DNA from: Streptomyces sp. DH5
GTDB taxonomy: Bacteria; Actinomycetota; Actinomycetes; Streptomycetales; Streptomycetaceae
DNA: 64,000 bases
Assembly (NCBI RefSeq): GCF_020873915.1
Contig: NZ_JAHWGP010000028.1
Span: 41,188-105,187, forward strand
Direction of reading: 5' to 3'
Positions 58,061 to 64,000 of the stretch are shown here, in pieces (position 1 is the first letter of the stretch; the number at the start of each line of letters is the position of its first letter). The notes under the pieces were generated by a model. The model did not search any database, was not told the origin of the DNA, and saw only the letters and a list, made by a program, of their open reading frames with translations. Position numbers and translations under genes: made by a program.

Positions 58061-58827
58061 CGGAGGAACCGGCCGTACGCGCCCGGGACCTCACCGTCGT
58101 CCGAGGCACGCGCACCGTCCTGCGCGGCCTCCGCTTCACCGTCCCGCGCGGTCAGGTCACCGGCCTGCTCGGCCCCTCCGGCTGCGGCAAGTCGACCCTG
58201 ATGCGCGCCGTCGTCGGCACCCAGGCCAAGGTCACCGGCACCCTCGACGTCCTCGGCCACCCCGCCGGCCACCCCACCCTGCGCACCCGCGTCGGCTACG
58301 TCACCCAGGCCCCCTCCGTCTACGGCGACCTGACCGTCCGCCAGAACCTCGACTACTTCGCCGCGATCCTCGACCCCGGCCGGGCAGTCGCCGACCGCCG
58401 ACGCGAGAACGTCACCCGGGCCATCGCCGACGTCGACCTCACCACCCACGCGGACGCCCTCGCCGGGAACCTCTCCGGCGGCCAGCGCAGCCGCGTCTCC
58501 CTCGCCGTCGCCCTGCTCGGAACCCCCGAGCTGCTCGTCCTGGACGAACCCACCGTCGGCCTCGACCCCGTCCTGCGCCGCGACCTGTGGCAGCTCTTCC
58601 ACACCCTCGCCGCCGAGCGGGACGCGACCCTCCTGATCTCCTCCCACGTCATGGACGAGGCCGAGCGCTGCCACCGCCTCCTGCTCATGCGCGGCGGCGA
58701 GATCCTCGCCGACGACACCCCCGACGCCCTCCGCACCCGCACCGGCTCCGAGACGGTGGAGGCGGCCTTCCTGCGCCTGGTCGACCAGGCCGCCGCCCAG
58801 GGGCGGACCAAGGAGACCACCCGATGA
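58036..58827 (+). CDS. ABC transporter ATP-binding protein
   Basis: A 263-aa ABC ATPase. Walker A is LGPSGCGKSTL, the Q-loop region is VGYVTQAPSVYGD, the signature is NLSGGQRSRVSLAVAL, Walker B is LLVLDEPTVGLDP, followed by the switch His in ISSHVMDEAE. Probably dimerises to drive the permease encoded next. Two ATGs stand in tandem at 58036 and 58039; GGGAGGA is 10 nt before the first. Both lie at the centre of the large palindrome. Its stop overlaps the permease start (ATGA). Confidence 0.95.
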   Translation: MMNYSSRPAEEPAVRARDLTVVRGTRTVLRGLRFTVPRGQVTGLLGPSGCGKSTLMRAVVGTQAKVTGTLDVLGHPAGHPTLRTRVGYVTQAPSVYGDLTVRQNLDYFAAILDPGRAVADRRRENVTRAIADVDLTTHADALAGNLSGGQRSRVSLAVALLGTPELLVLDEPTVGLDPVLRRDLWQLFHTLAAERDATLLISSHVMDEAERCHRLLLMRGGEILADDTPDALRTRTGSETVEAAFLRLVDQAAAQGRTKETTR

Positions 58828-59594
58828 GCACGACCACCCCCGCGCCGGCACGCGCCCTCAGCGCCGCCCGCACCACCGCCACCGCCGCCCGGGTCCTGCG
58901 CCAGCTCCGCCACGACCCGCGCACCGTCGCGCTGATGATCCTGATCCCCTGCCTGATGCTGTTCCTGCTCCGCTACGTCTTCGACGGCAGCGCACGCACC
59001 TTCGACAGCATCGGCGCGTCCCTCCTCGGGATCTTCCCGCTGATCACGATGTTCCTCGTCACCTCGATCGCCACCCTGCGCGAACGCACCTCCGGCACCC
59101 TCGAACGCCTCCTCGCCCTGCCCCTCGGCAAGGGCGACCTCATCGCCGGCTACGCCCTCGCCTTCGGCGCCCTGGCGATCGTCCAGTCCGCCCTCGCCAC
59201 CGGCCTCGCCGTCTGGTTCCTGGGCCTCGACGTCACCGGCAGCCCCTGGCTGCTCCTCCTGGTGGCCCTGCTCGACGCCCTCCTCGGCACCGCCCTCGGT
59301 CTCTTCGTCTCGGCCTTCGCGGCCTCGGAATTCCAGGCGGTCCAGTTCATGCCGGCGGTGATCTTCCCCCAGCTCCTCCTCTGCGGCCTGTTCACCCCAC
59401 GCGAGGCCATGCACCCCGTCCTGGAGGCCGTCTCCGACGCCCTCCCCATGTCCTACGCCGTCGACGCCATGAACGAGGTCCTCCGGCACACCGACATGAC
59501 CACGCTCTTCGTCCGCGACACCCTGATCGTGGCGGCCTGCGCCCTCCTGGTCCTGGCCCTCGGCGCGGCCACCTTGAAACGCCGGACGGCGTGA
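58824..59594 (+). CDS. ABC-2 type transporter permease
   Basis: A 256-aa permease with six hydrophobic helices. LRHDPRTVALMILIPCLMLF contains the first helix; LRERTSGTLERLLALPLGKG is the conserved ABC-2 cytoplasmic segment; AVQFMPAVIFPQLLLCGLF and ALPMSYAVDAMNEVLR end the domain. It exports drugs, lipids or polymers with the ATPase encoded upstream; the substrate is not indicated. The start overlaps the ATPase stop, so both are made in step. Confidence 0.94.
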   Translation: MSTTTPAPARALSAARTTATAARVLRQLRHDPRTVALMILIPCLMLFLLRYVFDGSARTFDSIGASLLGIFPLITMFLVTSIATLRERTSGTLERLLALPLGKGDLIAGYALAFGALAIVQSALATGLAVWFLGLDVTGSPWLLLLVALLDALLGTALGLFVSAFAASEFQAVQFMPAVIFPQLLLCGLFTPREAMHPVLEAVSDALPMSYAVDAMNEVLRHTDMTTLFVRDTLIVAACALLVLALGAATLKRRTA

Positions 59595-59600
59595 TCACCC

Positions 59601-59702
59601 AGCCCGTCCGGCGGCTGAGGACGAGGCCCGTCCAGGGCCGAACGGGGAGTCCGGGGGCGCTGCGCCCCCGGGGACGGGACGGGAAGGGGCGGCGGGGGCG
59701 AA
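59601..59702. repeat. Dispersed Streptomyces intergenic repeat with terminator hairpin
   Basis: The stretch from AGCCCGTCCGGCGGCTGAGG through GACGAGGCCCGTCCAGGGCC to GGGACGGGACGGGAAGGGGC matches a sequence type I know from many Streptomyces intergenic regions. It contains a 9-bp hairpin, CCGGGGGCG-CTG-CGCCCCCGG (59651-59671), which can act as terminator of the ABC operon. Confidence 0.65.
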
Positions 59703-59817
59703 CAACCTGGACGGCAACCCGGTACCACGTCCCGCCCACCGGACGCCCCACCCCCGCCCACCCGCCGGGATGCGAGGATGCCCACAGGACGACCCACCCC
59801 CGGAGGGCACCCCAGCC

Positions 59818-60630
59818 ATGACCCAGAAAGTCGCAGTCCTCGGCACCGGCAAGATCGGCGAAGCCCTGCTCAGCGGCATGATCCGCGCCGGCTGGGCCCC
59901 GGCGGACCTCCTCGTCACCGCCCGCCGCCAGGAACGAGCCGAGGAACTCCGCACCCGCTACGGAGTCACCCCGGTCTCCAACCAGGAAGCCGCCAAGACC
60001 GCCGACACCCTGATCCTCACGGTCAAGCCACAGGACATGGGCACCCTCCTCGACGAACTCGCCCCGCACGTCCCCGCGGACCGCCTGGTCATCAGCGGCG
60101 CGGCCGGCATCCCGACCTCCTTCTTCGAGGAGCGCCTCGCCGCCGGCACCCCGGTCGTCCGCGTCATGACCAACACCCCGGCCCTCGTCGACGAGGCCAT
60201 GTCGGTCATCTCCGCCGGAAGCCACGCCACCGCCGACCACCTCGCCCACGCCGAGGGGATCTTCGGCGGCGTCGGCAAGACGCTCCGCGTCCCCGAGTCC
60301 CAGCAGGACGCCTGCACGGCCCTCTCCGGCTCCGGCCCTGCCTACTTCTTCTACCTGGTCGAAGCGATGACCGACGCCGGCATCCTGCTCGGCCTGCCCC
60401 GCGACAAGGCCCACGACCTGATCGTGCAGTCCGCGATCGGCGCCGCGACGATGCTCCGCGACAGCGGCGAACACCCGGTCAAGCTCCGCGAGAACGTCAC
60501 CTCCCCCGCCGGCACCACCATCAACGCCATCCGGGAACTCGAGAACCACGGCGTACGCGCCGCCCTCATCGCCGCTCTCGAAGCCGCCCGCGACCGCAGC
60601 CGCGAGCTCGCCTCCGGCACCAAGGACTGA
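59818..60630 (+). CDS. proC: Pyrroline-5-carboxylate reductase
   Basis: NAD(P)H-dependent final step of proline synthesis. The protein has 270 aa. The nucleotide-binding loop is VAVLGTGKIGEALLSG, and the family signature region is ALSGSGPAYFFYLVEAMTDA; LRENVTSPAGTTINAIRELE is the C-terminal dimer domain. The ATG at 59818 (MTQKVAVLGTG) has GGAGG 11 nt upstream. Single gene; its stop is 28 bp from that of the convergent hydrolase gene. Confidence 0.96.
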   Translation: MTQKVAVLGTGKIGEALLSGMIRAGWAPADLLVTARRQERAEELRTRYGVTPVSNQEAAKTADTLILTVKPQDMGTLLDELAPHVPADRLVISGAAGIPTSFFEERLAAGTPVVRVMTNTPALVDEAMSVISAGSHATADHLAHAEGIFGGVGKTLRVPESQQDACTALSGSGPAYFFYLVEAMTDAGILLGLPRDKAHDLIVQSAIGAATMLRDSGEHPVKLRENVTSPAGTTINAIRELENHGVRAALIAALEAARDRSRELASGTKD

Positions 60631-60658
60631 CGACCGGCCCGAACTCCCGCACGGGGGT

Positions 60659-61243
60659 TCACTTCGCGGCCGACAGGACCTCCTCCGTCGTCACCACCGC
60701 CGCGAACCCGCCCCCGTGCAGCGACACGGCCGACGCCCGCGCCAGCTCGTCCGCGCTCCGCCGCCAGCCGAACGGCCCCTCCAGACCGAAGGTGTACGTC
60801 GCGTCGAACGCGACCACGACCTCGTACCCGAGGTTCCCGCCCATCCGCGCGGTCGTCTCGACGCACATGTTCGTCTGGATCCCGGCCAGCACCACCTGCG
60901 AGATCCCCGCCTCCCGCAGCCAGGCCCCCAGGTCCGGAGTCCCGAGGAACGCCGAGTTCACCGTCTTGGTGACCAGCAGCTCCGCCCCGCCGCCCTTCCC
61001 GCGCCGCCGCTCGACGTACTCCTTGAACCCGTTGCCCTCGTACCCGGCCCGCAGCGGCGACCCGGGCTGGACCGAGTCGTGCCGCACGAAGACCACCGGC
61101 CGACCGGCCGACTGCCACACGTCGATGAGCGCGGCGATGTTGTCGTCCGCCGCCGGATGATTGCGCGCCCCCCAGAAACCGGCCTCCTCGAAGCCCTTCT
61201 GCACGTCCACGACCACCAGTGCTGCGTTCTGCGCGATGTCCAT
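60659..61243 (-). CDS. Cysteine hydrolase of the isochorismatase family
   Basis: A 194-aa single-domain hydrolase. The catalytic triad is recognisable: Asp in ALVVVDVQKGF, Lys in VTKTVNSAF and Cys in AGIQTNMCVETTARM. The family includes nicotinamidases, N-carbamoylsarcosine amidases and isochorismatases; the exact substrate is not decidable here. The start is ATG 61243 (MDIAQNAAL). It is divergent, 75 bp, from a GlxA-type AraC regulator, a pairing that suggests control by that protein. Confidence 0.9.
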   Translation of the reverse strand: MDIAQNAALVVVDVQKGFEEAGFWGARNHPAADDNIAALIDVWQSAGRPVVFVRHDSVQPGSPLRAGYEGNGFKEYVERRRGKGGGAELLVTKTVNSAFLGTPDLGAWLREAGISQVVLAGIQTNMCVETTARMGGNLGYEVVVAFDATYTFGLEGPFGWRRSADELARASAVSLHGGGFAAVVTTEEVLSAAK

Positions 61244-61318
61244 GCACCCGATCGTGCCGCCCGGCAGCACCCACTCCCAGGGGTCAGGAAGCCAGCGATC
61301 GATGGTTTACTGCCACGC

Positions 61319-62323
61319 ATGGCAGCCCCCTACCGTGTGGCCCTCGTCGCCTTCCCCGGTATCCGCGCCTTCGACGTCTCCGTCATCACCGAGGTCTGGG
61401 GCCCCGACCGCACCGACCGCGGCGCCCCCGCCTTCGACCTGCGCCGCGCCGCCACCGACACCACCCCCGTGCCGATGCGCGGCGGCCTCACCCTCCTCCC
61501 CGACCGCCCCCTGACCTGGCTGGCCGACGCCGACCTGATCGTCGTCCCGGGCCTGGACGACCACCTCACCCCCGCACCACCTCCCGTCCTCGACGCCCTC
61601 CGCCGGGCCCACGCCCGCGGCACCACACTCGCCGCCCTGTGCGGCGGCGCCTTCACCCTCGCCCAGGCCGGACTCCTCGACGGCCGCCGCGCCATCACCC
61701 ACTGGAACCTGATCGACCTCTTCCGCGCCCACCACCCCCACGTCACCGTCGTCCCCGACGCGCTCTTCATCGAGGACCACAACATCTGGACCGCGGCCGG
61801 CACCGCCGCCGGCATCGACCTCTGCCTCCATCTGATCCGTCTGGCCCACGGCGCGGAAGCCGCCGCCACCATCGCCCGCTCCATGGTCACGGCGCCCTTC
61901 CGCTCCGGCACCCAGGCCCAGTTCATCGAGCACCCCACCCCCCGAACCGACCGCGACGCGGACTCCCTCGCCGCCGTACGCGAGCACGCACTACGCCACC
62001 TGCACGAACCGCTCACGGTCGCCGACCTCGCCGCTCGTGCCGGCATGTCCCCGCGCACCTTCGCCCGCCACTTCACCGCGGCCACCGGCACCACCCCGCT
62101 GCGCTGGCTCCTAGACCAGCGCATCGCCGCGGTCCAGCGCCTCCTCGAACGCACCGACCTCCCCATGCCCGAGGTCGCCCGCCGAGCGGGCTTCGGCAGC
62201 GAGGTCACGATGCGCCAGCACTTCGCATCGCGCCTCGCCACCAGCCCTCGCGCCTACCGGGCCGCGTTCAGCACGGGCGCCCCGGCATCCGATCCCACCG
62301 GCAACAGCCCGATCGCCCGGTAG
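61319..62323 (+). CDS. GlxA-family AraC-type transcriptional regulator
   Basis: A 334-aa regulator. The N-terminal DJ-1/PfpI-like domain (VALVAFPGIRAFDVSVITEV, LIVVPGLDDHL) has the nucleophile-elbow Cys position as LAALCGGAFTLAQAGLL. The C-terminal AraC domain has two HTHs: LTVADLAARAGMSPRTFARH and MPEVARRAGFGSEVTMRQHF. Likely regulates the divergent isochorismatase-like gene. The last 70 bp of the gene overlap the 3' end of trpS on the other strand. Confidence 0.93.
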   Translation: MAAPYRVALVAFPGIRAFDVSVITEVWGPDRTDRGAPAFDLRRAATDTTPVPMRGGLTLLPDRPLTWLADADLIVVPGLDDHLTPAPPPVLDALRRAHARGTTLAALCGGAFTLAQAGLLDGRRAITHWNLIDLFRAHHPHVTVVPDALFIEDHNIWTAAGTAAGIDLCLHLIRLAHGAEAAATIARSMVTAPFRSGTQAQFIEHPTPRTDRDADSLAAVREHALRHLHEPLTVADLAARAGMSPRTFARHFTAATGTTPLRWLLDQRIAAVQRLLERTDLPMPEVARRAGFGSEVTMRQHFASRLATSPRAYRAAFSTGAPASDPTGNSPIAR

Positions 62324-63288
62324 GCGGCATCCACGGTCGGTCGAGCCATGCCCCGCGCCCGTTCCGCACCATCGCGCAGCACCCCCTCCACGAAGCCGGG
62401 ATCCGCGCACAACTCCTTGTGCCTGTCCTGCACGGGCCTCAGCACCTCCACCACCGCCTCCGCGGTGTCCTTCTTCAAAGACCCGTACGACTCATACGCA
62501 CCGCCCAACGCCTCCGGGTTCCCGCCCGTGCACGCCGCGAGGATCTCCAGGAGGTTCGCCACCCCCGGCCGGGCCTCCCTGTCGTACACGACCTCCCGCC
62601 CGCTGTCGGTCACCGCCCGCATGACCTTCTTCCGCACCACGTCCGGCTCGTCCAGCAGGTAGACGATCCCCGGCCCCGTGTCGTCGCTCTTGCCCATCTT
62701 CGACGTCGGCTCCTGGAGGTTCATCACCCGCGCGGCGACCTTCGGATGCGTGGCCCGCGGCACCACGAACGCGTGCCCGTACCGCTGGTTGAAGCGCACC
62801 GCGAGATCCCGGGTCAGTTCCACGTGCTGCGCCTGGTCGTCCCCCACCGGCACCTCGTCGGCCCCGTAGGCCAGGATGTCCGCCGCCATCAGCACCGGAT
62901 ACGTCAGCAGCGACAGCCGCACGCTCCCGCCCCGCCGCTGTTCCCGGGCGGCCTTCTCCCTGTACTGGATCATCCGGCGCATCTCGCCGTCCGTGGCCAC
63001 GCACTCCAGCAGGTAGGACAGCCGCGCGTGCTCGTCGACGTGGCTCTGCACGAACACCGTGCACAGCTCCGGGTCGAGCCCCGACGCCAGCAGCAGCGTC
63101 GCCGCCTGGCGGCTCAGTCTGCGCACCCGCGCGGGATCGTGGTCCACGGTGAGCGCATGGAGATCGACCACGCAGAACAGCGCGTCCGCACGGTGCTGGT
63201 CGACCGCGGCCCACTGCCGCATGGCTCCCAGGTAGTTCCCCAGCGTCAGGTGTCCGGTCGGCTTGATCCCACTGAAGACCCGTGTCAT
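62254..63288 (-). CDS. trpS: Tryptophanyl-tRNA synthetase, attenuator-controlled copy
   Basis: Charges tRNA-Trp. The protein has 344 aa, a normal length for a class I synthetase. Motifs: IKPTGHLTLGNYLGAM (HIGH-like), VGDDQAQHVELTRDLA, and SKMGKSDDTG as the KMSKS loop, where the second Ser is Gly. The leader peptide with tandem Trp codons, and position next to proC, match the auxiliary TrpRS1 of S. coelicolor, which is known to resist indolmycin and be induced by loss of charged tRNA-Trp. ATG at 63288 follows GGGAGAAG. Confidence 0.95.
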   Translation of the reverse strand: MTRVFSGIKPTGHLTLGNYLGAMRQWAAVDQHRADALFCVVDLHALTVDHDPARVRRLSRQAATLLLASGLDPELCTVFVQSHVDEHARLSYLLECVATDGEMRRMIQYREKAAREQRRGGSVRLSLLTYPVLMAADILAYGADEVPVGDDQAQHVELTRDLAVRFNQRYGHAFVVPRATHPKVAARVMNLQEPTSKMGKSDDTGPGIVYLLDEPDVVRKKVMRAVTDSGREVVYDREARPGVANLLEILAACTGGNPEALGGAYESYGSLKKDTAEAVVEVLRPVQDRHKELCADPGFVEGVLRDGAERARGMARPTVDAAYRAIGLLPVGSDAGAPVLNAAR

Positions 63289-63360
63289 CTCTACTTCTCC
63301 CTCTCCTCGCGGAGGCCGCCGTCCCCGGCCGGCCGCCCCTCGGAGTCCTGGAGGGAGAAA

Positions 63361-63395
63361 GCACAACGGCCGCCGAGGCGGCGGCCGTTTCGTGC
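63361..63395 (-). terminator. trpS attenuator terminator
   Basis: On the lower strand AACGGCCGCCG-CCT-CGGCGGCCGTT forms an 11-bp stem, extended by GCAC/GTGC after a short mismatch, and is followed by TTTC. It ends 72 nt before the trpS start. Its left arm is also complementary to CGGCGGCCG at 63407-63415, which allows an antiterminator. Confidence 0.85.
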
Positions 63396-63415
63396 GCGCG
63401 TAGCGTCGGCCGCCG

Positions 63416-63457
63416 TCAGGCGGCCCACCAGAACTGGCTGTACGTGCGCGTCGTCAT
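63416..63457 (-). CDS. trpS leader peptide
   Basis: A 13-residue peptide, MTTRTYSQFWWAA, with two adjacent Trp codons close to the stop. Ribosome stalling there when charged tRNA-Trp is scarce would leave CGGCGGCCG (63407-63415) free to pair with the left arm of the terminator. The last codons (GGGCCGCC, 63419-63426) can pair with the same segment when translation finishes. This is the classical ribosome-mediated attenuator. No strong ribosome site is visible; it may be translated from a leaderless or nearly leaderless message. Confidence 0.88.
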   Translation of the reverse strand: MTTRTYSQFWWAA

Positions 63458-63498
63458 GAGGACCACGGTACGCCGGGGAGGTGGGGTCCCGCAGCGAG

Positions 63499-63527
63499 TT
63501 GACACGCCCTGGTGGGCTCCGTATGGT
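63499..63527 (+). promoter_or_regulatory. First promoter of the rRNA operon
   Basis: TTGACA (63499-63504), 17 bp, then TATGGT (63522-63527): a near-consensus housekeeping promoter directed rightward into the rRNA leader. It starts 41 bp beyond the trpS leader ATG on the other strand. Confidence 0.75.
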
Positions 63528-64000
63528 TCTCCGAGTTGTCCGACGTGAGCGCCGACTCCGGTCGGTCCCCGGACAACCATTCCACGAGCACCACCATTGA
63601 TCGACGTCAGCAGTCTGTCTGCGGGCGGGTCAATGGCATGCGTATTCGTGAAATGAGGAATCCGCGCCCGAAAGGGAGCAGGACCCCGATTAGGTCGGGA
63701 GCCGGGACTCCGCTAAAGTCTCACTCGTCGGAACGGCCCAAGGGCCGGAAAGGCGAACCCCGCTGACTGGGAATCGGGTCCGAAAGGATCTGATAGAGTC
63801 GGAACCGCCGGAAAGGGAAACGCGAAAGCGTGAACCTGGAAAGCGCCGAGGAAATCGGATCGGAAAGATCTGGTAGAGTCGGAAACGCAAGACCGAAGGG
63901 AAGCGCCCGGAGGAAAGCCCGAGAGGGTGAGTACAAAGGAAGCGTCCGTTCCTTGAGAACTCAACAGCGTGCCAAAAGTCAACGCCAGATATGTTGATAC
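63528..64000 (+). promoter_or_regulatory. rRNA operon leader with three phased promoters (16S begins past window end)
   Basis: TAAAGT at 63714, TAGAGT at 63794 and TAGAGT at 63874 are -10 hexamers exactly 80 bp apart. Sequence around the last two is also repeated (AATCGG, GGAAAG-type purine blocks, TAGAGTCGGAA). Downstream, TTCCTTGAGAACTCAACAGC and GTGCCAAAAGTCAACGCCAG are typical of Streptomyces pre-16S leaders. The region is purine-rich, lower in GC, and has no protein gene; short open frames in it are not real. Confidence 0.8.

Noticed and set aside
63600-64000. Short open frames at the right end
   Set aside because: They fall in the purine-rich rRNA leader, have no coding bias, and one strand's peptides only mirror the promoter repeats.
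63900-64000. 16S rRNA gene
   Set aside because: Only leader sequence is present; the mature 16S start is not reached before base 64000.

Overview
The window is chromosomal DNA of a Streptomyces. Third codon positions are almost all G or C, and the gene set is characteristic of the genus: sigE-cseA-cseB-cseC, lsr2, clpC, disA-radA, a solitary nuoD2, and an auxiliary trpS with a Trp-codon leader. By eye I found no in-frame TTA codon in the genes called. This is core chromosome; I see no prophage, transposase or CRISPR array.

Layout. 1-6.5 kb: 3' end of ftsH, folE, then a leftward cluster (a frameshifted mprF-like gene, folP, an NTF2-like gene, folB, folK, a DUF3180 gene) with overlapping starts and stops, giving folate synthesis. 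6.8-12.3 kb: a coiled-coil membrane protein, two PH-domain membrane proteins, and nuoD2 converging on a gene of the NDUFAF7/MidA methyltransferase family. 12.4-16.4 kb: a NarL-type two-component pair, a TmrB-like P-loop protein and a PLP lyase. 16.5-22.2 kb: a rightward cofactor cluster (DUF2520 protein, 25-codon mini-ORF, panC, nadB, nadC, coaX) for pantothenate/CoA and NAD. 22.2-29 kb: a minisatellite, two small unknown genes, a BlaI-type repressor, argA-like acetyltransferase, lsr2, an SCO3374-type gene, and clpC with candidate ClgR boxes.

29-36 kb: a secreted acid phosphatase, an M23 endopeptidase, the leftward sigE-cseABC cell-envelope stress operon, and mutY. 36-42.9 kb: a two-component pair whose kinase carries an unusual C-terminal membrane-plus-exported tail, a PAP2 phosphatase, an anchored secreted protein, disA and radA. 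43-50.7 kb: a sigma-like/ZAS/BACON fusion, a Cys-rich protein, a Ppx/GppA protein, a sugar isomerase, a TetR regulator with a 16-unit pentapeptide minisatellite, and ilvD. 51-59.6 kb: a Ser/Thr kinase with a beta-propeller, an SH3 protein, an MFS exporter with a divergent (frameshifted) WYL regulator, a methyltransferase, and an ABC-2 exporter whose start codon sits inside a very long palindrome. 59.6-64 kb: proC, an isochorismatase-like gene, a GlxA-type AraC regulator, trpS with a complete tryptophan attenuator, and the multi-promoter leader of an rRNA operon whose 16S gene begins beyond the window.

Two genes (mprF-like, two indels; WYL regulator, one indel) read cleanly only if single G/C bases are restored, so they are either pseudogenes or sequence errors. 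The most rewarding items for follow-up are the palindrome at 58013-58060, the nuoD2/NDUFAF7-like pair, the sigma/ZAS/BACON fusion, the trpS attenuator, and the 80-bp-phased rRNA promoters.
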